From assembly GCA_011170375.1 (NCBI GenBank), contig DUEV01000004.1:124001-188000 (forward strand): a DNA stretch of 64,000 bases, given 5' to 3'. The position numbers and the translations under genes were made by a program. Origin of the DNA: Dehalococcoidia bacterium. Its GTDB lineage: Bacteria; Chloroflexota; Dehalococcoidia; Dehalococcoidales; Fen-1064. Each line of letters starts with the position of its first letter. The first letter of the stretch is position 1. The notes below the pieces were generated by a model. The model was not told the DNA's origin. It saw only the letters and a list, made by a program, of their open reading frames with translations, and made no database searches. Positions 27,819 through 36,029 of this stretch are shown piece after piece.

Positions 27819-27889
27819 ATGTGCGTCATCCTTCCCTACTACACTAGACCAATAGTAGGTGACAAGAAGAGGACCAGAGAGATAGTCGT

Positions 27890-28630
27890 ATGGTCGTTAC
27901 TGACGCCCACTTGATCGATAACCATTACAGGCAAACTGTTCAACCTGCACAGGTACTGGAGGAAGTACATCTTGCTCGCGACAACGAGCGCCGCCGGCTG
28001 TCAGCCGAGATTCACGATGGTGTTGTTCAGTGGATGGTCGGGGCACTCTACCGCATCAATGCCTGCCGCCATAACATTTCACCATCAAAGCCAAGTGACC
28101 TGGCGAACGAGTTAACCGATATAGCTATGACGTTGAAGCAAAGTGTCAGCGAGCTCCGGCGTATAATCGCCGACCTCTACCCACCCCCACTGGAAAAGCT
28201 GGGACTGGTACCCGCCCTGCGTCAGGCCATGAATATCCTCGAAGAGGAAAATGTCACCTGCAGCTTCGAATTTAGCGGGGAACTGCCGAAGCTCAAACCC
28301 TGCGAAGAAAGAGCCGTCTTCGGGATAGCCCAAGAAGCCCTGACTAATATCAGAAAACACTCCGCCGCCACCAGCGCTCGCCTCCGCCTGCAGTTTCGTG
28401 ACGACACCGTCTCTGTAGAGGTCTTCGACAATGGACAGGGCTTCGACCCGGAAGAAGTGATAGATAACCAGATCCGGCCAAGTCACATTGGTCTTCTCAG
28501 TATGAAGGACAGGGCAGAGTTGATCGGTGCTTGCCTGCAGATAGACAGCCACCCCGGAGCTGGAACCTTAGTCAGCCTCGCCTTCTCACCAACGCCACAA
28601 CAGATAATACCCATGGTTGCAGGGAGGTGA
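27890..28630 (+). CDS. NarX/DegS-type sensor histidine kinase, soluble
   Basis: A 246-residue kinase of the HisKA_3 class. The H-box is RRRLSAEIHDGVVQWMVGAL (about 35-54), with the phosphoacceptor His in EIHDG. The ATPase domain has ALTNIRKHSAATSARLRL (about 150) and VEVFDNGQGFDPEE (about 178), then HIGLLSMKDRAELIG. There is no membrane or sensory domain ahead of the H-box, only about 30 residues, so the input must come from a partner. A NarL-type receiver protein follows after 3 bases, the expected cognate. Confidence 0.9.
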   Translation: MVVTDAHLIDNHYRQTVQPAQVLEEVHLARDNERRRLSAEIHDGVVQWMVGALYRINACRHNISPSKPSDLANELTDIAMTLKQSVSELRRIIADLYPPPLEKLGLVPALRQAMNILEEENVTCSFEFSGELPKLKPCEERAVFGIAQEALTNIRKHSAATSARLRLQFRDDTVSVEVFDNGQGFDPEEVIDNQIRPSHIGLLSMKDRAELIGACLQIDSHPGAGTLVSLAFSPTPQQIIPMVAGR

Positions 28631-28633
28631 CAA

Positions 28634-29062
28634 TTGCCCGCTATCCGTGTACTTTTAGTCGATGATTATCAGGCAGTGCTCGATGGGCTACAGCGCATAC
28701 TCGAGCTGGACGAAACAATCGAGATAGTCGGCACAGCCCAAAGCGGTGAAGAGGCCATCAGCAAGGCTGTTGACCTGTCACCAGATGTCGTCACCATGGA
28801 TCTCCAGATGCGCGGGCTGGACGGCATCACCACTACCCGGCAGCTAAAGGAAAAGTTGCCCCACGTAAATGTAATAGCGTTGACCATGTATGGTGAAACC
28901 ATGATACGCGATGCCATTGATGCCGGTGTTTCCGGTTATATTCTCAAGGATAGCGACCACGAAAGGATAATTCAGGCAATTCATCACGTATATAACGGCG
29001 GTCACCCGATTACGCCTTCTCTCATTCGCCAGCCAGCAATGAATTATGCCACTATTAGGTAA
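28634..29062 (+). CDS. NarL-type response regulator lacking the DNA-binding domain
   Basis: A 142-residue receiver with LLVDDYQAVLDGLQRIL, phosphoacceptor VVTMDLQMRGLDG (about 57-69), VIALTMYGE and GYILKDSDHERI. The sequence through HVYNGGHPITPSL matches NarL/FixJ receivers up to the linker. It then ends at IRQPAMNYATIR without the LuxR-type helix-turn-helix. The start is TTG with GGAGGTGAC just upstream, overlapping the kinase stop. It could be a naturally truncated regulator or a receiver acting by protein contact. CheW-like protein follows 23 bases later. Confidence 0.88.
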   Translation: MPAIRVLLVDDYQAVLDGLQRILELDETIEIVGTAQSGEEAISKAVDLSPDVVTMDLQMRGLDGITTTRQLKEKLPHVNVIALTMYGETMIRDAIDAGVSGYILKDSDHERIIQAIHHVYNGGHPITPSLIRQPAMNYATIR

Positions 29063-29085
29063 ACAGCAAAATTATAGAAAAACCA

Positions 29086-29637
29086 ATGAACAGACAAATC
29101 GGTCAATCGACAACTATCTTATACGTAGTCTTCACCCTCGCCTCTAACTACTACGGTATTGACATCAGAGATACCTACCGGGTCTTGCGGATGGATTCCC
29201 TCATCAGAGTGCCGGACGCACCACCTGCTCTCAAGGGCACAATCGACCTCCAAGGGCAACTAATACCAGTTGTCGACCTCAGTAGAAGGCTCGGTCTACA
29301 AGCTACCAGACCGACAGCAGAAAGCCGCATCATAGTCGTCAATATTGCAGAACAGCAAATCGGTCTTATCGTCGATTCCATTACAGGTGTATTGCCTGTC
29401 CCACTTTCTTCGGTAGAGCCAGTGGTTACTCCCACCGCTCGTACCAACTACCTGTGGGGCATCGCCAATCTGGGTATCAGACAAATCCTGCTCCTCGACC
29501 TCGACAAGGTGTTCTCGGCCTTCAATGGCTACATACCAGCCGTGCCGACGATTGACCGGGCACCTTCGGCAAAGCTTAGTAAAGTACAACCAGCATCGGG
29601 TGCCGATGAAGGTGGGCAACTGACTCTAAAACTCTAA
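29086..29637 (+). CDS. CheW-like chemotaxis coupling protein
   Basis: A 183-residue protein with one CheW domain: VFTLASNYYGIDIRDTYRVL (about 15-34), VPDAPPALKGTIDLQGQLIPVVDL (the I-x-x-R-G-x-x-(I/V)-P-V-(I/V)-D-L motif with Q for R), and ILLLDLDKVF near 143. In chemosensory arrays CheW links receptors to the kinase CheA. No cheA or receptor gene is in this window, so the partner is elsewhere or the protein has been recruited to the adjacent kinase pair. A low-complexity tail of about 35 residues follows the domain. Confidence 0.87.
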   Translation: MNRQIGQSTTILYVVFTLASNYYGIDIRDTYRVLRMDSLIRVPDAPPALKGTIDLQGQLIPVVDLSRRLGLQATRPTAESRIIVVNIAEQQIGLIVDSITGVLPVPLSSVEPVVTPTARTNYLWGIANLGIRQILLLDLDKVFSAFNGYIPAVPTIDRAPSAKLSKVQPASGADEGGQLTLKL

Positions 29638-29750
29638 ACTTGTCAACAGCCTGCCTCTGTCCCTACATAATCTTCTAGACCGAACACCTGCCCGAAAATC
29701 ATCAGGCCTTGCATTTCCCATACCATACTAAGCACACAAGCAGGCTTTTA

Positions 29751-29759
29751 TGGTAAAAT
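29751..29759 (+). promoter_or_regulatory. Extended -10 promoter of the alcohol dehydrogenase gene
   Basis: TTTTATGGTAAAAT has a TG-n element next to TAAAAT (29754-29759), without a good -35 box. It resembles the element before trmD. Confidence 0.4.
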
Positions 29760-29844
29760 AGCGCCAAATCAGCAAAATGGGCCGAATCGCGCACTAGAAG
29801 CCTATCTAACAGCAATATCTTATTATGCAAAAGGAGGACACATT

Positions 29845-30984
29845 GTGACCACATTTAACTTACCGGTAAGGATCGTTTATGGTGCTGGGTCTATTACACG
29901 GTTGGGGAGAGAGGCAACGGCAATAGGACGAAAGGCCATGATTGTCACCTATCCCGATATTCGTCGAGTGGGGCTGCTTGACAGAGTCGTTGAAGACCTG
30001 AAGTCAAACGGGGTCGATACCTTAATCTTTGAAGAGGTGGAGCCAAATCCACGTAGCTCAACGGTAGACAAGGGAGCCAAGATAGCCCGTGATAATAAGA
30101 TCGACCTGATTATTGGTTTGGGTGGCGGTAGTGCCATGGACACAGCTAAAGGAATAGCACTGGCCAGTAGTGGCACCGACTCAATCTGGAACTACATAAG
30201 AGGAGGTACAGGTGAAGTAAAGGGTCCAGTTCCCCCACTCATTCAGGTACCAACTATGGCCGGTACCGGCTCCGAGATAAATGCTGGAGGGGTAATTACT
30301 AATTGGGAAACTCATGTTAAGACCGGGATAGGCCATCGTAGTTTATGGGCAAAGCTGGCTATTGTTGACCCTGAAGTGACGCTTACCGTACCCGAAAAAC
30401 AAACAAAAGCGGGAGCGGCAGACATCTTTTCTCATGTAGTAGAACGTTATGTTACCGATGAGAGACCCAGTCCCATGACCGACGGTATTCGCGAGACTGT
30501 AATGAAGATGGTTGTGGAGTACTTACCAAAGGCATTGATCCGTCTGGACGACATCGAAGCTCGTACTCAGCTTTCTGTGGCAAGTACTACTGCTATGTCA
30601 TCGTTTGTGACCTGGGGAGATGGCGGCGGCGTCATGAGCTGTCACGGCGTCGAGCACGCTTTGAGTGGCTACTACGATGTTACTCACGGTGAGGGTCTGG
30701 CGGCTCTGTTACCTGCATGGATGAAATTCTATCTTCCAGAAATGAAGGAGAGGTTCGACTTACTGGGTCAAAAGGTCTTTGGTAAGAGTGACGGGATAAA
30801 AGCTACTGAGGAATGGCTGGAAAGCGTTGGATTGAGGTTACGGTTACGAGACATAGGTTGTGAGCTTGAACGGGCTGATGAAATAGCGGAGCTTGCCATA
30901 CAATCGATGCCAGGGCTCGACAGTGGCGGCCCTAAAACACTAGATGCAGCAGCAATAGCCCGGATTTATCGAGACGCCTACTAG
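29845..30984 (+). CDS. Iron-containing alcohol dehydrogenase
   Basis: A 379-residue group III alcohol dehydrogenase. The N-terminal Rossmann-like domain contains IIGLGGGSAMDTAKGIALA (about 90-108), the GGGSxxDxxK cofactor loop. VPTMAGTGSEINAGGV (about 133-148) follows. The metal-binding domain has DIFSHVVERYVTD (about 193-205), GVEHALSGYYDVTHGEGLAALLP (about 268-290) with Asp and His ligands. Members reduce aldehydes or oxidise alcohols with NAD(P); the substrate is not evident. GTG start with AAAGGAGG 10 bases upstream. It begins the catabolic stretch to 39887. Confidence 0.93.
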   Translation: MTTFNLPVRIVYGAGSITRLGREATAIGRKAMIVTYPDIRRVGLLDRVVEDLKSNGVDTLIFEEVEPNPRSSTVDKGAKIARDNKIDLIIGLGGGSAMDTAKGIALASSGTDSIWNYIRGGTGEVKGPVPPLIQVPTMAGTGSEINAGGVITNWETHVKTGIGHRSLWAKLAIVDPEVTLTVPEKQTKAGAADIFSHVVERYVTDERPSPMTDGIRETVMKMVVEYLPKALIRLDDIEARTQLSVASTTAMSSFVTWGDGGGVMSCHGVEHALSGYYDVTHGEGLAALLPAWMKFYLPEMKERFDLLGQKVFGKSDGIKATEEWLESVGLRLRLRDIGCELERADEIAELAIQSMPGLDSGGPKTLDAAAIARIYRDAY

Positions 30985-31116
30985 CTTCAGCTTCCACCGC
31001 AGCAGTAATTACTCACAATCGGATGGAAGGTCACTTGACGCAAAACTCTCCTTCCAACTCTTTATAAGCGGGCACCTCCCAGTAATTATAGCTATTGTTT
31101 GGGGATAATTACCGGT

Positions 31117-32340
31117 ATGAGCATGTCTGGTATTAATAGCGGCTCTAAACGCCGATGGTTTGTACTTGGTCTAGGAGCCCTGACGTGCACCTTCGTTGTT
31201 GCCATGCCAATGATGTCTATGCCAGTCCTCTTCGATGAGATAGCAGAGGACCTAGGCCTGAACATAGTTCAGGTGGGGACAGTCTGGGGGATGGTTCTTC
31301 TGGCGGGCATGTTCGTCGTCCTCATTGGCGGTCTTCTCAGTGACCGTTTCGGCATAAAATGGGTACTGACCATTGCCTGTTTCCTGGCAGGAGTAGCCGG
31401 TGCTTCGAGGGGACTCTCTGGTAATTTCGCCACTTTATCAGCCACTCTATTCCTCTTTGGGCTGGTGACAGCAAGCATTCCACCAAGCATACACAAGGCA
31501 TGTGGTATCTGGTTCTCGGGACGACACCTGGGACTGGCCAATGGCGTTATTGCGATGGGTATGGCAGTTGGCTTCACACTGGGAGCAATGCTCAGTTCCA
31601 CGGTGCTGTCACCCTTACTGGGCGGCTGGCAAAACGTCCTGTTCCTGTACGGCGCCATATCTGTCGTCATCGGGATCCTCTGGCTAATAGTGCGTAGTGA
31701 GCCCGAGTATACCGAATCATCCACTGAACAGGAAAGTTTCGTACCGCTCCGCCAGGCATTATCACGGGTAATACGGACAAAAGAAGTATGGATTCTCGGT
31801 CTGATACTGATGGGGCAAATCGGCTGTATTCAGGGTACACTCGGTTACCTGTCGTTATATCTTCAGAAAATAGGATGGCCAGGAGCCAGTGCCGACGGTA
31901 CCCTAGCAGCCTTCCACGCAACCAGTATGTTAGGCGTACTGCCCCTGGCATTCCTGTCCGACAGACTCCGCTCAAGAAAAATACTCTTGATAGTTGCCTC
32001 ACTTATGATTATCCTCGGAGTCGGGTTGCTATCAATCGCTGATGGAGCCCTGGTCTGGGTCTCAGTGGTAATTGCCGGAATTGTTCGCGACGGTTTTATG
32101 GCGGTCTTCATAACCACGGTTATCGAGATAGAGGGAATTGGACCAGCCTACGCTGGCACAGCTATGGGTCTGGTGATGACTCTATCGCGCTTGGGCGGCT
32201 CTGTCTCCCCTCCCATCGGCAACAGCCTTGCCGGAATTAATCCGAGCCTGCCCTTCGTCTTCTGGGCATCCCTGGCAGCGGCCACCCTGGCAGGCTTCTT
32301 TTTCCTACGCCAACAAAACAGCACCAGCAACGAATACTAG
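31117..32340 (+). CDS. Major facilitator superfamily transporter
   Basis: A 12-helix MFS permease of about 407 residues. The loop 2-3 motif is GGLLSDRFGIKWVL (about 71-84), and the matching C-half loop is LAFLSDRLRSRKILL (about 283). Helix 4-5 carries GVIAMGMAVGFTLGAML. The closest style is the nitrate/nitrite and CynX-like group of anion porters, but the substrate is unknown. ATG 31117 is preceded by GGGGAT; an in-frame TTG at 31099 has no ribosome site. It follows the alcohol dehydrogenase by about 130 bases on the same strand. Confidence 0.88.
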   Translation: MSMSGINSGSKRRWFVLGLGALTCTFVVAMPMMSMPVLFDEIAEDLGLNIVQVGTVWGMVLLAGMFVVLIGGLLSDRFGIKWVLTIACFLAGVAGASRGLSGNFATLSATLFLFGLVTASIPPSIHKACGIWFSGRHLGLANGVIAMGMAVGFTLGAMLSSTVLSPLLGGWQNVLFLYGAISVVIGILWLIVRSEPEYTESSTEQESFVPLRQALSRVIRTKEVWILGLILMGQIGCIQGTLGYLSLYLQKIGWPGASADGTLAAFHATSMLGVLPLAFLSDRLRSRKILLIVASLMIILGVGLLSIADGALVWVSVVIAGIVRDGFMAVFITTVIEIEGIGPAYAGTAMGLVMTLSRLGGSVSPPIGNSLAGINPSLPFVFWASLAAATLAGFFFLRQQNSTSNEY

Positions 32341-32482
32341 TATTCCCGACCATACTCAGGCGCCTGTCGCTGGAGCATAACCGGCACAGTGTTAACAAGC
32401 ACCCACCAGTGCCAATATGTAACTCCCCCATATACAATCCTTCAAAAGGGCATATTACCCGGATAAACATGCTAGAAAATAT

Positions 32483-32512
32483 TTGACATCCGTATTCTGC
32501 ATCTACTAAATT
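32483..32512 (+). promoter_or_regulatory. Promoter of the acyl-CoA dehydrogenase operon
   Basis: TTGACA (32483-32488), an 18-base spacer and TAAATT (32507-32512), about 110 bases before the first acyl-CoA dehydrogenase. A long inverted repeat follows immediately. Confidence 0.55.
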
Positions 32513-32521
32513 AATCTTATT

Positions 32522-32553
32522 GACACGAAAGCCCCGCGAATTAATTTCGTGTC
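32522..32553. promoter_or_regulatory. Inverted repeat GACACGAAA/TTTCGTGTC, candidate operator
   Basis: Perfect 9-base arms, GACACGAAA (32522-32530) and TTTCGTGTC (32545-32553), with a 14-base centre. It starts about 10 bases after the -10 box, so it lies over the transcription start. It could be a dimeric repressor site with half-sites two turns apart or a leader hairpin. Confidence 0.55.
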
Positions 32554-32619
32554 GGTTGCTGGTGACTTACTCAGCTTTAAGCCAGTGAATTTCAGTAATG
32601 CTATGAAAGGAGCATAAAC

Positions 32620-33840
32620 ATGGCGGACGAAGGACCAGAAAAGCTGGAGGCTTTAAGGCAAGAAGTTCGTGCCTGGCTGAAGGAAAATCTACCCGAAGGA
32701 TGGGGTTCACCCGGGTATGTGGCACCGGAACGAGGCAGCAAAGAGGCACACGACCTCGGTAAGGCATGGCAGAAAAAACTTTGTGAAGCCGGGTACACGG
32801 GATTCGGTATTCCTACGGAATACGGTGGTATCGAACGTTCCCGAGCGGAGATAGCGGTTATCCGCGAGGAAATGCTACGTACCGGCACGCCCCCACCGGC
32901 AGCGTCTTTGGGCCCGATGATTGTAATACCGACCCTACTGCGGTACGGTAACGACGAGCAAAAGAAGCGTTTCATCCCCAAGATACTGAGTGGTGAGGAA
33001 AGCTGGTGCGAGTGCTTCTCTGAACCTGATGCAGGTTCGGACCTGGCAAACATTCAGAAGACTGGCGTAAGGGATGGTGATGAGTGGGTAGTTAATGGAC
33101 AGAGTGTGTGGACCAGCGGCTCGAAATTCGCTGACTGGGGTGTGGTACCAGTAAAGACAGACCCTAATGCGCCCAGACATCGTAATCTGAGCTATTTTGT
33201 CTTTGACTGTACGAGCCCGGGGTTTGAGGTAAGGCCATTAAAGCAGATGACCGGTGATGCCGAATTCAGCGAAACTTTTTTCGACAACATGCGGATTCCC
33301 CATGAGAACATGGTCGGGGAAGAAGGCCAGGGCTGGTATGTGGCCATGGCTACTCTTGAGGCAGAGAGAGGCGGCGGTATCCAATTTGTCGCACCCAGCC
33401 GGCGTATCGAGCCAACGACACTTGGGGGCGTAGACATTTACGTCGAGCTGGCCAAGAATACGAAGCGACGTGGCATGACAGTCTGGGATGACCCCTTGTT
33501 CAGACAGAGGATAGCCCAGTTCGCTATCGAGAACGAGGCCATGAGGCACAGTCGCGAACGTATGCGCGTCAAGGCAATGAAAAGACAACTCACTGGAAAC
33601 GAGCAGTCCATAGGCAGTATATTTTCGCGCGAGAAGAACCAGCGTCAGGCGAACATGGTGGCCGAAATCATGGGTGCCAACATCCAATTCATGAGGGGTG
33701 ACCCACGGGCACTGGACGATGGGAGCTGGACATACACCTTCCTCAGGACACGGGGTAATACCATAGAGACGGGTACTACAGAGATTCTCCGTGGCATTAT
33801 TGCCGAGAGGATGCTCGGGCTGCCCAGAAGCAGAGGGTAG
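32620..33840 (+). CDS. Acyl-CoA dehydrogenase family protein (first of pair)
   Basis: A 406-residue FAD flavoprotein of the acyl-CoA dehydrogenase fold. The FAD/substrate loop is CECFSEPDAGSDLANIQKTG (about 127-146). WVVNGQSVWTSGSKFADW is the middle beta domain. The C-terminus TIETGTTEILRGIIAERMLG is the usual adenine-binding end. The family introduces an alpha-beta double bond into acyl-CoA. It is paired with a second homologue 60 bases downstream, as in heteromeric FadE-type enzymes for bulky acyl groups, so the two subunits may form one enzyme. GAAAGGAG precedes the ATG. Confidence 0.93.
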   Translation: MADEGPEKLEALRQEVRAWLKENLPEGWGSPGYVAPERGSKEAHDLGKAWQKKLCEAGYTGFGIPTEYGGIERSRAEIAVIREEMLRTGTPPPAASLGPMIVIPTLLRYGNDEQKKRFIPKILSGEESWCECFSEPDAGSDLANIQKTGVRDGDEWVVNGQSVWTSGSKFADWGVVPVKTDPNAPRHRNLSYFVFDCTSPGFEVRPLKQMTGDAEFSETFFDNMRIPHENMVGEEGQGWYVAMATLEAERGGGIQFVAPSRRIEPTTLGGVDIYVELAKNTKRRGMTVWDDPLFRQRIAQFAIENEAMRHSRERMRVKAMKRQLTGNEQSIGSIFSREKNQRQANMVAEIMGANIQFMRGDPRALDDGSWTYTFLRTRGNTIETGTTEILRGIIAERMLGLPRSRG

Positions 33841-33900
33841 TTAACACCCCAACATTAAGCCGATTGTTACAGTATTATTTAAGGAAAAGGAGTACCGGAG

Positions 33901-35112
33901 ATGGCGATAGAATACGGCCTTAATGAAGAGCAGGAGATGCTCAAGACCATGGCCCGGGACTTTCTGGCCAATGAATGCCCGATGACGCATGTCAGAGAAC
34001 TGATGGAAGATGAGACGGGATTTGACCCAGAGTTGTGGAAAAAGATGGCAGAAGTAGGATGGCTGGGGTTAGTGTTCCCCGAGGAATATGGAGGCTCTGG
34101 AATGAACTTCAGAGACCTGAGCATTCTGCTGGAAGAGATGGGACGGGCGGTATTACCCGGTCCCTTCGTTTCGACATTGCTTCTCGTCGGCATGCCCGTT
34201 CTCGCTTATGGTACTGAGGAGCAAAAGAATGAAATCCTGCCCAAGATAGCCAGTGGCGAGGCAGTATGCACGCTGGCTGCTCTGGAGGAAGATGGGGACT
34301 GGTGGGCTGACAGTATAAACATCAGGGCCGACTACAGGGGTGGTCACTATGTTATAAACGGCACCAAGCTATTTGTTCCCGATGCCAAGGTGGCTGATTA
34401 CATGCTCATAGCTGCCCGCACCAAGCGCACTGAAAACCCCGAAGAAGGAATCACCCTCTTCCTACTGGATACCAAGGAAGTATATGGCACAATGTCGACC
34501 TTGCTGAAGACTATGGATGAGACAAGGAAGCAGTATGAAGTAGTCTTCCTGAATGTTCCGATATCAGCCGAGAATATTCTTGGCGAAGTGCATCAGGGCT
34601 GGCCTATTATGAAGCAGATTGCGCTTCACACCACGGCAGCACTGTGTGCCGAGATGGTAGGCGCAGGTGAAAAGGTCCTGGAGATGACCGTCGACTACTT
34701 GAAAGAGAGAATAGCTTTCGGTGTCCCTATTGGTAGTTTCCAGGCACTCCAGCACAGAGCATCTGACCTGGTGATTGGGCTCGAGTACTCCCGGTCACTT
34801 ATGGAATGGGCGGCTGAGACTATCAAGGAAAATGACCTGGATGCAGCCACAGCCGTGGCCATGGCTAAGAGTTTCTGCGGCGATACCTGTAAGAAGGTCG
34901 TCGCAGAGGGGATTCAGATGCACGGGGGTATAGGTTTCACCTGGGACCACGATATGCACCTTTACTTCAAACGAGTCTGGACAGACGACAATGCCTTTGG
35001 TGACAGCAACTACCAGCGAGAAGTGGTGGCCAAGACCCTTGATGAAATTCATCAGTTAGCCGGAGGCGGCCGCTGGGCAAAGACGGCAGGGAGACTGACT
35101 CAAATGGGCTAG
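33901..35112 (+). CDS. Acyl-CoA dehydrogenase family protein (second of pair)
   Basis: A 403-residue partner. The N-terminal helical domain contains GWLGLVFPEEYGGSGMNFRD. The C-terminal domain has GSFQALQHRASDLVIGLEYS and EGIQMHGGIGFTWDHDMHLY (about 338-357), typical of FadE-type subunits acting on CoA thioesters of cyclic or steroid-like acids. The middle loop is degenerate: TLAALEEDGDWWADS replaces the usual TEPxxGSD motif. This suggests that FAD or substrate binding is shared with the preceding subunit. AAAAGGAG precedes the ATG. Confidence 0.92.
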   Translation: MAIEYGLNEEQEMLKTMARDFLANECPMTHVRELMEDETGFDPELWKKMAEVGWLGLVFPEEYGGSGMNFRDLSILLEEMGRAVLPGPFVSTLLLVGMPVLAYGTEEQKNEILPKIASGEAVCTLAALEEDGDWWADSINIRADYRGGHYVINGTKLFVPDAKVADYMLIAARTKRTENPEEGITLFLLDTKEVYGTMSTLLKTMDETRKQYEVVFLNVPISAENILGEVHQGWPIMKQIALHTTAALCAEMVGAGEKVLEMTVDYLKERIAFGVPIGSFQALQHRASDLVIGLEYSRSLMEWAAETIKENDLDAATAVAMAKSFCGDTCKKVVAEGIQMHGGIGFTWDHDMHLYFKRVWTDDNAFGDSNYQREVVAKTLDEIHQLAGGGRWAKTAGRLTQMG

Positions 35113-35135
35113 GCCACATCGAGTCAATTTCCTTT

Positions 35136-35164
35136 TTGGCATGTCCTTCCATCTCTAGTAGAAT
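35136..35164 (+). promoter_or_regulatory. Promoter of the SDR/aldo-keto reductase genes
   Basis: TTGGCA (35136-35141), a 17-base spacer and TAGAAT (35159-35164). It has 5 of 6 matches in each box. A small inverted repeat AGTAGA-ATG-TCTACT (35156-35170) overlaps the -10 box. Confidence 0.6.
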
Positions 35165-35173
35165 GTCTACTGC

Positions 35174-35193
35174 CTGGTAACACATGTTACCAG
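35174..35193. promoter_or_regulatory. 20-base inverted repeat, candidate GntR/FadR-type operator
   Basis: CTGGTAAC-ACAT-GTTACCAG has perfect 8-base arms and begins 10 bases after the -10 box, over the expected start site. TGGT...ACCA half-sites are typical of FadR/GntR-family regulators. No such regulator is encoded nearby. Confidence 0.6.
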
Positions 35194-35227
35194 ATACCTC
35201 TATTGTTATATCAGGAGGTGGCTGTAA

Positions 35228-35986
35228 ATGAGGTTGGAAAACAAGGTCGCCCTTGTGGTTGGGGCAGGTTCAATCAGACCCGGTATGGGCAACGGAAAGG
35301 CCACGGCTATCCTGTTTGCCCGCGAGGGGGCTAAAGTGGTTGCCGCCGATATAAACCTTGAGGCTGCCGAGGAGACGGTAAACATCATCCGCAGTGAAGG
35401 TGGCGAGGCCATAGCGGTCCAGGCCGATGTTACCAAAGAGTCAGATGTTAAGAAATTGATAGAGACCACAATCTCCACATATGGCAAGCTGGATACGGTA
35501 TTCAACAATGTGGGTATCGCTTCCGGAGGTACCGGCCTCAAGGTCACCCTAGACGAATGGGACGAGGTGATGGGAACCAACCTTAAGAGTGTCCTGCTCG
35601 TCTGCAAGTATGCCATTCCCGAGATGATAAAGACTGGTGGTGGGACCATTGTCAACAACTCGTCCATGGCAGCCTATCATTCACACGGCATCTATGCCTA
35701 CTCCACCTCCAAGGCCGGTGTCATTGCCCTGACACGCTGCCTCGCCGTCGGGTTCGCCAAGGACAATATCAGGGTTAACTGTGTCGCCCCCGGGCTGATG
35801 GATACGCCCCTCGTGGCACCGATAATGACCGAGAAGCGTATCCGTCGTGTCGAAGAGAGAGTGCCACTGAAACGACACGGTCGCGCTGAAGAAACGGCAG
35901 CAACGGTGCTCTTTCTGGCATCGGAAGACTCTTCTTTTATAACCGGACAGACAATACCGATCGATGGTGGGCTCGCAGCGCAGTAG
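35228..35986 (+). CDS. Short-chain dehydrogenase/reductase
   Basis: A 252-residue classical SDR. The cofactor region is ALVVGAGSIRPGMGNGKATA (about 9-28), with the G-x-x-x-G-x-G motif expanded as in FabG-like members. VTVFNNVGIASG carries the NNxG motif. The catalytic triad is Ser in NNSSMAAYHS (about 141), Tyr in YAYSTSKAG (about 157) and Lys 161. The C-terminus FITGQTIPIDGGLAA is typical. Probable 3-hydroxyacyl or alcohol oxidoreductase, in keeping with the adjacent acyl-CoA dehydrogenases. TCAGGAGGTG precedes the ATG. Confidence 0.93.
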   Translation: MRLENKVALVVGAGSIRPGMGNGKATAILFAREGAKVVAADINLEAAEETVNIIRSEGGEAIAVQADVTKESDVKKLIETTISTYGKLDTVFNNVGIASGGTGLKVTLDEWDEVMGTNLKSVLLVCKYAIPEMIKTGGGTIVNNSSMAAYHSHGIYAYSTSKAGVIALTRCLAVGFAKDNIRVNCVAPGLMDTPLVAPIMTEKRIRRVEERVPLKRHGRAEETAATVLFLASEDSSFITGQTIPIDGGLAAQ

Positions 35987-36029
35987 CCCGTAGCCACCCT
36001 GATCTACATTGGAAATGAGGGAGTTGATA

